A stretch of 22,227 bases of DNA from JBGSKY01 sp041740995 (GTDB lineage Bacteria > Planctomycetota > Planctomycetia > Pirellulales > Pirellulaceae): the NCBI GenBank assembly GCA_041740995.1, contig JBGSKY010000297.1:1-22227 (forward strand), in the 5' to 3' direction. Below are positions 14,871 through 22,157 of the stretch, piece by piece; position 1 is the stretch's first letter, and each line of letters starts with the position of its first letter. Under the pieces are notes generated by a model, which saw only the letters and a program-made list of their open reading frames with translations, ran no database searches and was not told the origin of the DNA. A program made the translations under genes and the position numbers.

Positions 14871-15242
14871 AAATCTTGAGGGCAGGCAGTCTAACTGGAG
14901 CGCGGGTAATGCTTAAACGCAAAAGATTTTCCGAGGTACCCTCAATTCTAACCCGTTGTCGGCAAATGTCGCTTCGTGAGTGCTTTGTATTGGCGAAGTG
15001 GTGGCTTTTCGAGACACACTTCGGGAAACCACGCGATTTTGGGTCTCATGCGCATCCATCGTAGGAGATAACGCCGGTCGGGGCCTAAGAATTTTTCCAT
15101 TTTTTGCATGCAGCGATCGCATTCTCGCAGATTGACTCTGCAATGGGTTGATTGACGCGGTATGCGATGATAAACCAATGCGGCAGATTTGAAACCGTTT
15201 TCCAGTTACGATCGTTACAGTCGTTGGACATAAAATTAAATA
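14871..15242. other. Divergent intergenic region between the DUF58 operon and mtnA
   Basis: This is the longest gene-free stretch in the window, and both flanking genes start from it, so it should hold both promoters. I could not identify convincing -35/-10 pairs. Short overlapping open frames occur on both strands, but none has a recognisable sequence, a ribosome site or a good start. It contains a notable plus-strand hairpin (15001-15032, listed separately), a perfect 5-bp stem with a 5-base loop (15127-15141), and the palindrome GCGATCGC just upstream. No tRNA or known riboswitch consensus was recognised. Confidence 0.6.
15001..15032 (+). other. Hairpin in the probable mtnA leader
   Basis: Arms GTGGCTTTTCGAG (15001-15013) and TTCGGGAAACCAC (15020-15032) pair over 13 positions, with one C-A mismatch and three G-U wobbles, around a 6-base ACACAC loop. 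The wobbles pair only in plus-strand RNA, because the minus-strand RNA would have A-C mismatches there. No T run follows, so it does not look like a terminator. Function unknown. Confidence 0.35.
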
Positions 15243-16304
15243 ATGAAAAATCCTTATCGATCAGTTCAGTGGGTTGCGCATGGAGACGCTCATCTTCGAT
15301 TGTTGGACCAAACGAAACTGCCCAACGAATTGGTTTATTTGGAATGCCGATCGGTTCAACATGTCTGGGATGCAATCAAGCGGCTAAGCGTTCGGGGAGC
15401 ACCGGCGATTGGTATCGCCGCTGCCTATGCAGTCGCACTCTCAAGCGGATTCAATCAAGCCAGCTTCCGGAGCAAGGCGGATGCGTTGCAGCAAGTTGAC
15501 GACGACATCAATCACTTGGCCGACTCGCGTCCAACGGCCGTAAATTTGTTTTGGGCGTTGGATCGAATTCGCAAGTTCATTGTTGCGATTAAATCGGAAG
15601 ATCTAACCGTCATTCGGCAACGTGTGTTGTCCGAAGCTGACAAGATTTGGGAAGAAGATCGATTGATGTGCCATTCGATCGGCAGCCATGGTGCAGCGTT
15701 GCTGGCCGAAAATTCTGGCGTGCTAACCCATTGCAATACGGGCGGACTAGCGACTGCCGAATACGGGACAGCTTTATCAATTATTCTGACAGCGATTGAT
15801 CAAGGCAAATCGATTCGAGTCTTTGCCGACGAAACTCGCCCGCTGTTACAAGGTGCCAGATTGACTGCTTGGGAGTTACTGCAACACGACGTTCCATGCA
15901 CGCTGATTTGCGATTCAATGGCCGCCCAGGTAATGCGAGAAGGCAAGGTCCAAGCAGTTGTTGTCGGAGCGGACCGAATTACTGCCTGTGGCGACGCGGC
16001 CAATAAAATCGGAACTTACGGAGTGGCGATCTTAGCGAAATATCACAACATACCGTTTTATGTGGCCGCTCCGTCGAGCACCTTTGATTTGAATATGCAA
16101 ACTGGCGATTCAATTCCGATTGAGCAACGCGACAGTCGAGAGGTGACTTGCGGTTTTGGATTGCAAAGTGCACCACAGAAAGTCGACGTTTACAACCCGG
16201 CTTTTGATGTCACGCCCGCATCGCTAATTGCTGCAATAGTGACCGAACGAGGAGTTATTTCGCCTGTTAATTCAGCCAATGTGCGGGCCGTATTGCGTGG
16301 TTAG
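15243..16304 (+). CDS. mtnA: S-methyl-5-thioribose-1-phosphate isomerase
   Basis: MtnA converts 5-methylthioribose 1-phosphate to 5-methylthioribulose 1-phosphate in the methionine salvage pathway, which recycles the methylthioadenosine left by polyamine synthesis. The 353 residues are normal length for this eIF2B-related family. Visible motifs are RGAPAIGIAAAYAVAL (51-66), THCNTGGLAT (162-171) with the catalytic Cys164, FADETRPLLQGARLTAWEL (194-212), VVGADRI with the catalytic Asp244, GDAANKIGTYG (250-260) and FYVAAPSSTFD (272-282). Both catalytic residues of the characterised Bacillus enzyme are therefore present. The ATG at 15243 follows an AT-rich stretch without a Shine-Dalgarno site. 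No other salvage gene (mtnK, mtnB, mtnC, mtnD, mtnP) lies in the window. Confidence 0.96.
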   Translation: MKNPYRSVQWVAHGDAHLRLLDQTKLPNELVYLECRSVQHVWDAIKRLSVRGAPAIGIAAAYAVALSSGFNQASFRSKADALQQVDDDINHLADSRPTAVNLFWALDRIRKFIVAIKSEDLTVIRQRVLSEADKIWEEDRLMCHSIGSHGAALLAENSGVLTHCNTGGLATAEYGTALSIILTAIDQGKSIRVFADETRPLLQGARLTAWELLQHDVPCTLICDSMAAQVMREGKVQAVVVGADRITACGDAANKIGTYGVAILAKYHNIPFYVAAPSSTFDLNMQTGDSIPIEQRDSREVTCGFGLQSAPQKVDVYNPAFDVTPASLIAAIVTERGVISPVNSANVRAVLRG

Positions 16305-16464
16305 GCAAATTTGAAGCTGGCAAATACCCTCGAAGCCGTGGCTTTTTCGGTCCTTCGGCTTTAAGACCCTTCGTTTTCCAATTGTTCGCTATAAGATAGG
16401 CTGCCAGGAACAAGCCATCATGCGATGCCTTCTAACGGCCTAACATTGACGGAAAAGCTTTAAA
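16305..16464 (+). promoter_or_regulatory. Gap between mtnA and the lipid genes: weak hairpin and possible -10 element
   Basis: GAAGCCG (16332-16338) can pair with CGGCTTT (16356-16362) across a 17-base loop, but no strong T run follows, so termination here is doubtful. TATAAG at 16390-16395 resembles a sigma-70 -10 box about 70 bases before the acyltransferase start, without a convincing -35. The 160-base gap suggests the lipid genes have their own promoter. Confidence 0.25.
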
Positions 16465-17163
16465 GTGAGTGTCACAATTCGTGCTGAAAAAGTAGTCGAG
16501 GCAGCAATGCCCAGCGTCTCTGCTGCGCGCGAACAGACTCTTGCGCGCTCCACCGCTTGTCGTATCACAGGCCGCACGATCGCTTTAGTTGCGCGTTTGG
16601 TCAGCGGATATTCGGTGCGTTGGATTGATTGCCAACCGGAAATGAGCCAGCGAATTTATTTTGCGAACCATTCCAGCCATTTAGATGCTGTTGTGTTGTG
16701 GTCGGCATTGCCAACCAAAATCAGAGCCCTGACTCGACCGGTGGCAGCCGCCGACTACTGGGGTGCATCACGATGGAAAAGGTTTCTAGCTGAGTCATTC
16801 AATGCGTTGCTGATCGATCGTCAAAAAATCAAGGTTCATCACAGCCCAGTTGAAATGATGATTGAGAGTATCGGCGACATCTACTCTTTGATCGTTTTCC
16901 CTGAAGGCGGGCGTTCAGTTGATGATGAGATGGGCGAATTTAAGAGCGGTCTCTACTATCTTGCGAAGAAAAGACCAGATCTAGAATTAGTCCCTGTTTA
17001 CATGGATAATCTCAGCCGCATTTTGCCGCGTGGCGAGGTCATACCAGTTCCGCTGCTCTCATCGATTACAATCGGACATCCAATTTTTTTGGAATCGGGC
17101 GAACCGAAGGCAGATTTTCTGCGGCGTGCACGTCAAGCTGTAAGACAACTAAAAGAACTCTAA
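16465..17163 (+). CDS. PlsC-type 1-acyl-sn-glycerol-3-phosphate acyltransferase family protein
   Basis: The protein has 232 residues and probably acylates lysophosphatidate or a related lipid at the cytoplasmic membrane. Acyltransferase block I is NHSSHLD with the catalytic pair His69 and Asp74 (H-x4-D). Block III is FPEGGRS (145-151), a variant of the usual FPEGTRS. The VPVYMDN segment (176-182) corresponds to block IV. I use the GTG at 16465, preceded by GGA about 11 bases upstream. An ATG at 16507 is an alternative and would remove 14 residues without touching the domain. The next gene, a CdsA-family cytidylyltransferase, starts 10 bases after the stop, so this protein probably makes phosphatidate for it. 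The exact acyl acceptor cannot be read from sequence. Confidence 0.85.
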   Translation: MSVTIRAEKVVEAAMPSVSAAREQTLARSTACRITGRTIALVARLVSGYSVRWIDCQPEMSQRIYFANHSSHLDAVVLWSALPTKIRALTRPVAAADYWGASRWKRFLAESFNALLIDRQKIKVHHSPVEMMIESIGDIYSLIVFPEGGRSVDDEMGEFKSGLYYLAKKRPDLELVPVYMDNLSRILPRGEVIPVPLLSSITIGHPIFLESGEPKADFLRRARQAVRQLKEL

Positions 17164-17173
17164 TTGCAAAATC

Positions 17174-18268
17174 GTGCCAGAAATCTTTAGCCTCTTTTTG
17201 TTGGGCCAGTCGTTACCGTCACCAACAACAATCCAAATGACCGACGGCTCGGTCGCTGGTGGCTCCTGGCTTAATTATCCGACGCTACTTTTGTTTGCGA
17301 CGGTAGTCATAGTACTGGCCATTGCGACACTGATTGCTCGATACCTAAGTCGCCAACGTAATCCGTCGATGAATCCAGCATTGATCGAACGTTTTGTCTT
17401 GCGATTGCGTGTTTGGTGGTTGATGTGCGCCATCCTCATTTTTGGATTGCTGTTGCATCGCACGGGGACTATCGTCCTATTCGGCTTAATTTCATTTTGG
17501 GCTTATCGCGAATTTATCACGATGACGCCAACGCGACGCGGCGATCACCGGGCTTTATTTTGGAGTTTGGTTGTACTTACACCGTTGCAATATGTATTGA
17601 TTGGGATTGGCAAGACGAATTGGAAGATTGGTTATGGCGAGACCTTTGATTCGTATAATCTTTACAGCATTATGATTCCGGTCTATGCAACGCTTTTTAT
17701 TCCCGCGTTGATCGCGGTCGCGGGGGACTCGAAAAAGTTTCTTGAACGCTCGGCGCAAATTACGTTAGGCTTGTTGATCTGCGTCTACTCACTCTCCCAC
17801 GCACCAGCAATTCTGGATTTGAATCTTGCCAGTAGTGACGGGCACAAGTGGTCTGGCAGCAACGCGGGCTTGCTGTTCTTTTTTGTTTTGATCTCGCAAC
17901 TTTCCGATGTTTTTCAGTGGAGCTGGAGCCGCATTGGCGGCAAGCATATTGTCGCGCCGGAGATCAGCAGCACTCGGACTTGGGAAGGCTGTATTGCCGG
18001 ATCACTTTCGGCTGGTGTTTGCGGTGGGCTGTTGTATTGGGTTACGCCATTCGCGATTTGGGAAGCCGCCATGCTGAGCATCATTGTCGCCGTTTTGGGA
18101 TTCATGGGCGGCATGACAATGTCGGCCATTAAGCGCAATCGCGGTGTTCAAGATTACGGTACTTTAGTCATCGGACACGCTGGAGTGCTCGACCGAATAG
18201 ACTCATTGTGTTTTGCAGCTCCGATCTTTTATCACCTAACGCGTTTCTTTTTTGCTATTGAAGTTTGA
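17174..18268 (+). CDS. cdsA: Phosphatidate cytidylyltransferase (CdsA/YnbB type)
   Basis: This integral membrane protein (364 residues, about eight hydrophobic helices) should convert phosphatidate and CTP to CDP-diacylglycerol, the precursor of anionic phospholipids and phosphatidylethanolamine. The C-terminal signature is recognisable: SAIKRNRGVQDYG (317-329), then GHAGVLDRID (334-343). QLSDVFQW (242-249) and STRTWEG (266-272) form the preceding conserved blocks. Several positions differ from classical CdsA: KD becomes Gln326-Asp327, HGG becomes His335-Ala-Gly, and SPKKT becomes SSTRT. The layout resembles YnbB-like members. I report the GTG at 17174. An ATG at 17237 would remove 21 residues and is a realistic alternative because neither has a clear Shine-Dalgarno site. 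The gene starts 10 bases after the acyltransferase, and its TGA overlaps the ATG of tatD. Confidence 0.85.
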   Translation: MPEIFSLFLLGQSLPSPTTIQMTDGSVAGGSWLNYPTLLLFATVVIVLAIATLIARYLSRQRNPSMNPALIERFVLRLRVWWLMCAILIFGLLLHRTGTIVLFGLISFWAYREFITMTPTRRGDHRALFWSLVVLTPLQYVLIGIGKTNWKIGYGETFDSYNLYSIMIPVYATLFIPALIAVAGDSKKFLERSAQITLGLLICVYSLSHAPAILDLNLASSDGHKWSGSNAGLLFFFVLISQLSDVFQWSWSRIGGKHIVAPEISSTRTWEGCIAGSLSAGVCGGLLYWVTPFAIWEAAMLSIIVAVLGFMGGMTMSAIKRNRGVQDYGTLVIGHAGVLDRIDSLCFAAPIFYHLTRFFFAIEV

Positions 18269-19080
18269 TGAAGCTTGTCGACACTCACGCGCATTTGTCT
18301 GATTCTACTTTTGCCGATTCGATCGCAAGTGTTTTGGTGCGAGCCTCGCAGGCCGGCGTTTCTCAGATCATTAACGTCGCGACAACTGCCAACTCGACGC
18401 TGGCCACAATTGATCTAGCCAGCCAAGTGGAAGGTGTTTTTGCGACAGCCGGAATTCATCCTAATCATGCACATCAGGCAACCGATCTAGATTGGGAAAC
18501 TGTTGTTCAGTCTGCTGATTCAGAAAAAGTCGTTGCGATTGGTGAAACAGGTTTGGATCGCTATTGGGACGATTGTCCGTGGCCGATTCAGCTAGCGAAT
18601 TTCGAGCGGCACATTGAATTATCGGTCAGCCGAAAGTTGCCGCTGATCATACATACGCGAGATTGTTGGGACGACATGCTAGCGGTCTTGCGACGATCCG
18701 CATCTCAATACACTTTGCAAGGTGTTATGCATTCGTTTACTGGCAACACAGAGCAAGCGGATGCTTTTATGTCGTTCGGGTTGGACATCAGTTTTGCGGG
18801 CATGTTGACTTACAAAAAGTCGGAAGAGCTTCGAATCACCGCCTCAACTGTACCGCTGGATCGAGTACTTGTCGAAACTGATAGTCCGTACTTATCGCCA
18901 GAGCCGCATCGTGGTAAGCGGCCTAATGAACCTGGCCGAGTTGTGCATACCGCCAGCGTTTTAGCCAAGTGTAAACAAATCAGCTTGCAAGAAATCGCGA
19001 CTGCGACAACGGCCAATGCGAGGCGACTATTTAGGCGAATCACAGATTCGTGCTTGGGTCCACCATCGCAATCGAGCTGA
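18268..19080 (+). CDS. tatD: TatD family metal-dependent hydrolase (deoxyribonuclease)
   Basis: TatD proteins are two-metal TIM-barrel hydrolases with 3'-5' exonuclease activity on DNA or RNA. This one has 270 residues, typical for the family. All expected ligands are visible: His7-x-His9 (DTHAHL), Glu93 (GETGLD), His129 (IIHTRD), His155 (MHSFTG) and Asp205 (ETDSPYL). RGKRPNEP (215-222) is the usual block after the last ligand. I use the ATG at 18268, which shares its A with the TGA of the upstream gene (TGATG) and gives the standard MKLVDTHAHL start. A TTG one codon earlier is also open but less likely. The overlap implies coupling to the cytidylyltransferase, although no functional link is known. 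It ends 71 bases before the stop of the convergent hemDE gene. Confidence 0.94.
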   Translation: MKLVDTHAHLSDSTFADSIASVLVRASQAGVSQIINVATTANSTLATIDLASQVEGVFATAGIHPNHAHQATDLDWETVVQSADSEKVVAIGETGLDRYWDDCPWPIQLANFERHIELSVSRKLPLIIHTRDCWDDMLAVLRRSASQYTLQGVMHSFTGNTEQADAFMSFGLDISFAGMLTYKKSEELRITASTVPLDRVLVETDSPYLSPEPHRGKRPNEPGRVVHTASVLAKCKQISLQEIATATTANARRLFRRITDSCLGPPSQSS

Positions 19081-19150
19081 TGCTTAATTGCAATCCAAGA
19101 TCAGAACTGACCGGCGTGCACAACCGCGTTCGATTGAGCAAATGGGCTAA

Positions 19151-21127
19151 CTATCGAGCGGACAGTTCGTGAACAGCATCAACTAGTGCGATGACGTTAT
19201 TGACTGGCGTGTTTGGCAATATGCCGTGGCCAAGATTGAAAATGTGGCCAGGTCGGCCGTCGGCTTGGTCAAGCACTGCTTTGGCTGCTTTGCGAATAGT
19301 GGCCGGATTGGTGAATAGAATTGTCTGGTCAAGATTGCCTTGCACCGCGCGATCCGAACCGACCATGTCCCATGCGCGAGACAGATCGATCCGCCAATCA
19401 ACGCCGACGACTGTTCGAGGGTCACCTCGCAGCAGCGGCAACAGAAGCGGGTTTCCCGTCGCAAAATTGATGACTGGAACTGACGGTGCGATACACGAAA
19501 GCAGACGCCGCATGTGCGGCAAAATGTACGATTCGTAATCCAACGGCGAAAGACAGCCTGCCCAAGAATCAAAGATTTGCAAACACTGGCAGCCGGCGGC
19601 GACTTGCGAATTTAAATAGATGATTAATGAATCGACCAGCTTGGACATTAACGTTGCAAACGCGACGCTATCGCCGAACATCAGTGCTTTTGTATGGACA
19701 TAGTTTCTTGATCCGCCACCCTCAATCATGTAGCTAGCGAGAGTAAACGGCGCTCCAGCAAAACCGATAACAGGAATCTCTGATGCAATCGCTGCACGAG
19801 TTAATCGAACGGTTTCGGGAACAAACGCGAGCGGTTCCATGCTGGTCAGCGGTTGGACACGATCAACGTCGGCTGGCTGACGAATTGGATTATGAATCTG
19901 CGGCCCATCACCGGCTGTAAATTCCAGTTGCATACCCATCGGTTCGAGTATCGGCAGCAGGTCCGAAAAGATAATCGCGGCGTCAACACCCAATCGCCCA
20001 ACAGCGGTCGCCATGACTTCGGCACAGACATCAGGTCGTTTGCATAATTCAAGAAAGGTAAACTTCTCGCGAACGGCGCGATACTCAGGCATGTAACGTC
20101 CCGCTTGTCGCATCAGCCAGATTGGGGTAACAGAAGTTGGCTCGCGCCGAGCGGCTTTCATAAAGGGGCTTTGGTCGTATGCCGCAGTCGGTTTGTTAAT
20201 TTGATTAGAGCTCGTAACTTTGATATTCGACTCGTTAGTTTTTTCGGTAGTAACTTTGGCAGCCCGACCGCTGCGTTTCATTTTCAATATTTTTTCGCAA
20301 TTTGCCGCCGCCTCGGAGACAAGGTGCCCCATTTTCGGATGCGCCGGTTCGTGATCGACCGGAAGTTCCAAGTGTTGCATCATCTCAGTCGTAGTTGGGC
20401 CGATTGAAATTACGGCCATGTTTTCGAGCGCATTGCGTAACGAATGCTCGACGTTAAGCTGCCTTGCCATACGAAGTAAGTTGACCACCTGGTGGGCGCT
20501 GGTGACTAACAAGCTATCGCGCTCACCACGAATAATTGCTTCGATATTTTGTTCCAGCGGCCCGGTGTCGAGCGGAAGATCCCACTGATAGACACGTACC
20601 TGTGCGACCGTGGCTCCACGGGCCTCCAAGCCGGCAATTAACGAATGATTCGTGATTCCATATTCCTGAAGTCCGACCACCTGATTTGCGATCGGAACGT
20701 TTTGATCAATGGTTTGCAGCAGCTCGCGCCACGTATTGGGCTCGGGTACTCTGAAATTTGGTTGCAGCCCCATTTCTCTCATCGCTGCGAGGGGTTTCGG
20801 ACCACGAACGATGGTCGTAATATCGGACAAAGCGTTAAGAAATCGCGTTTTGTCGACATGCCGTTCGGTTGCAGCAATCAATTGTCGAAAGCCGACGCCG
20901 GTCATTAAAATCACGACGCTGACTTCGCCGGTGATAACTCGATACGCGAAATCAATCGCCTCTCGGTTTTGTTCGATCGGGACTTCACGCATCGACGCAG
21001 AAACAAAAGCTTCGCCACCGAAACGCTGGATCAGTCGCGCCATGTCATCGCCGCGACGACTTTCTAAGGCGGCGATGCGGAGGCCGGCAAAATTGGAGCT
21101 GCCAGCAGATTGGTTTTCGTCGGTCAC
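19151..21127 (-). CDS. hemE: Fused uroporphyrinogen-III synthase (HemD) - uroporphyrinogen decarboxylase (HemE)
   Basis: One 658-residue protein joins two successive haem enzymes. Residues about 15-283 are HemD-like (LRIAALESRRGDDMARLI; TGVGFRQLI at 76-84; SLLVTSAHQVVNLL; ISIGPTTTEMM at 240-250), which cyclises hydroxymethylbilane to uroporphyrinogen III. A Lys/Thr/Ser/Asn-rich linker runs about 284-318. Residues about 319-658 are HemE, which decarboxylates the four acetate side chains to give coproporphyrinogen III. It has PIWLMRQAGRYMPEYR (335-350, with the substrate-binding Arg340 and Arg344), IIFSDLLPI with the essential Asp389, Tyr466 in YMIEGGGSRNY, and FNLGHGILPNTP (630-641) with His634. 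The GTG start has an AAGGA site 5 bases upstream. The gene lies 42 bases after map. Both domains look intact. The HemD part, always poorly conserved, is the less certain call. Confidence 0.92.
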   Translation of the reverse strand: MTDENQSAGSSNFAGLRIAALESRRGDDMARLIQRFGGEAFVSASMREVPIEQNREAIDFAYRVITGEVSVVILMTGVGFRQLIAATERHVDKTRFLNALSDITTIVRGPKPLAAMREMGLQPNFRVPEPNTWRELLQTIDQNVPIANQVVGLQEYGITNHSLIAGLEARGATVAQVRVYQWDLPLDTGPLEQNIEAIIRGERDSLLVTSAHQVVNLLRMARQLNVEHSLRNALENMAVISIGPTTTEMMQHLELPVDHEPAHPKMGHLVSEAAANCEKILKMKRSGRAAKVTTEKTNESNIKVTSSNQINKPTAAYDQSPFMKAARREPTSVTPIWLMRQAGRYMPEYRAVREKFTFLELCKRPDVCAEVMATAVGRLGVDAAIIFSDLLPILEPMGMQLEFTAGDGPQIHNPIRQPADVDRVQPLTSMEPLAFVPETVRLTRAAIASEIPVIGFAGAPFTLASYMIEGGGSRNYVHTKALMFGDSVAFATLMSKLVDSLIIYLNSQVAAGCQCLQIFDSWAGCLSPLDYESYILPHMRRLLSCIAPSVPVINFATGNPLLLPLLRGDPRTVVGVDWRIDLSRAWDMVGSDRAVQGNLDQTILFTNPATIRKAAKAVLDQADGRPGHIFNLGHGILPNTPVNNVIALVDAVHELSAR

Positions 21128-21132
21128 GTCAT

Positions 21133-21137
21133 TCCTT
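21133..21137 (-). promoter_or_regulatory. Ribosome binding site of the hemD-hemE gene
   Basis: AAGGA lies 5 bases before the GTG at 21127 on the minus strand and supports that start. An ATG between them (21130-21132) is out of frame and meets a TGA after one further codon, so it cannot be the real start. Confidence 0.5.
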
Positions 21138-21169
21138 GAGGAAAAAATCTCGGACGATCGGATGTTCGT

Positions 21170-21970
21170 CTAGCGAAAAACATGTCCGCGCTGTGGGCCG
21201 TCTTTAGTCAGCGTTGTGATTTCAGGTCCGCTCTCGGTCATCATAACCGTATGCTCGAATTGTGCCGACAAGCGACCATCGCGTGTGCGAACGGTCCAGT
21301 TATCCTTTAAATCAACTTTACCGAAACGACTTCCGAGGTTGATCATCGGTTCTACTGTGAAGCACAGCCCAGGTGCCAAACAATCTTGTCGGGATTTACG
21401 ATCGGCGACATGCGGAATGTTAGGGAACTGATGAAACTTGCGACCCAGGCCGTGCCCAACATATTCCCGAACGACCGAAAACCCACGCTTTGAAGCGATC
21501 TCAACAACAACATCACCAATGACGCTGACTGTGCAATTGGGCGTCAAGGCATCGATCGCCGCGAACATACAATCAAAGGCACATTGTGTGACTTCAATTG
21601 CTTCAGAGCTGCATCGCCCGATGAGAAACGTTTCCGACTGATCTCCGTGCCAGCCGTCAACAATGGTTGTGATATCAAGATTGACAATGTCGCCTTCGCG
21701 GAGGACTGTATCATCTGGAATGCCATGGCAGATCACCTCATTGATGCTCGTACAGCAACTCTTCGGGAAACCGTGATAGCCGAGCGTCGCGGGGATATGT
21801 CGATGCTTAACAGTATAGTCGTGAACGATACGATTGATTTCGCCAGTCGTGATTCCGGGCTGCATGAACGGACGAACATGGTCCATCAAGATTGCGTTGA
21901 ACTGGCCAGCGCGGCGCATCATCCGCCGTTCGCTTTCCTTTAGGTACAGTTTGTGGTTGGTCTGGAGCAT
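21170..21970 (-). CDS. map: Methionine aminopeptidase, type I
   Basis: Map removes the initiator methionine from nascent proteins with a two-metal site. The 266 residues match the bacterial type I length and fold without an extra N-terminal zinc domain. The five metal ligands are in place: Asp99 (NLDI), Asp110 (HGDQSETF), His173 (GHGLGRKFH), Glu207 (TVEPMI) and Glu239 (QFEHTVMM). His82 in ICHGIPD corresponds to the conserved substrate-contacting histidine. The N-terminus (ESERRMMRRAG) aligns with the usual start of the family, so the ATG at 21970 is sound even though no Shine-Dalgarno site is visible. It is followed after 42 bases by hemDE in the same direction, so the two may be co-transcribed. 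In many bacteria map sits near secY/adk, and that is not seen here. Confidence 0.96.
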   Translation of the reverse strand: MLQTNHKLYLKESERRMMRRAGQFNAILMDHVRPFMQPGITTGEINRIVHDYTVKHRHIPATLGYHGFPKSCCTSINEVICHGIPDDTVLREGDIVNLDITTIVDGWHGDQSETFLIGRCSSEAIEVTQCAFDCMFAAIDALTPNCTVSVIGDVVVEIASKRGFSVVREYVGHGLGRKFHQFPNIPHVADRKSRQDCLAPGLCFTVEPMINLGSRFGKVDLKDNWTVRTRDGRLSAQFEHTVMMTESGPEITTLTKDGPQRGHVFR

Positions 21971-22030
21971 TGGCGATACGAAGTGGAATAATTCACAATT
22001 GAATCTTGGGTCACGAAACTCCGACAGGGT

Positions 22031-22068
22031 CGCTAGGCGGGCAATTGAAGGCTGTTCGTCCGCTAGCG
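22031..22068 (-). other. Imperfect inverted repeat upstream of map
   Basis: CGCTAGGCGG (22031-22040) and CCGCTAGCG (22060-22068) are inverted copies with one bulged base around a 19-base loop, 61 bases before the map start. No T run follows on either strand. It could be an operator or leader hairpin. No identity can be given. Confidence 0.3.
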
Positions 22069-22157
22069 AAAACCGAGCATGCCGCGCATAACGTTAGCCC
22101 ATCTCCGTGAATTCTAGCCAACGTTGATAAAATTGTGTAGCGTCTGAAGCCGACAGA

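Noticed and set aside
14876..15178. Small open frames on both strands in the divergent gap
   Set aside because: They overlap one another, lack recognisable sequence and ribosome sites, and the gap is expected to hold promoters.
14941..15242. SAM-I (S-box) riboswitch before mtnA
   Set aside because: Considered because S-box elements control mtnA in some Firmicutes, but I could not find the conserved SAM-I core or a terminator stem.
18265..18267. TTG start for tatD
   Set aside because: The adjacent ATG at 18268 gives the standard family N-terminus and the usual TGATG coupling.
20709..21173. 154-codon open frame antisense to the hemD part
   Set aside because: Serine/arginine-rich shadow translation. 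The opposite strand carries a clear HemD domain.
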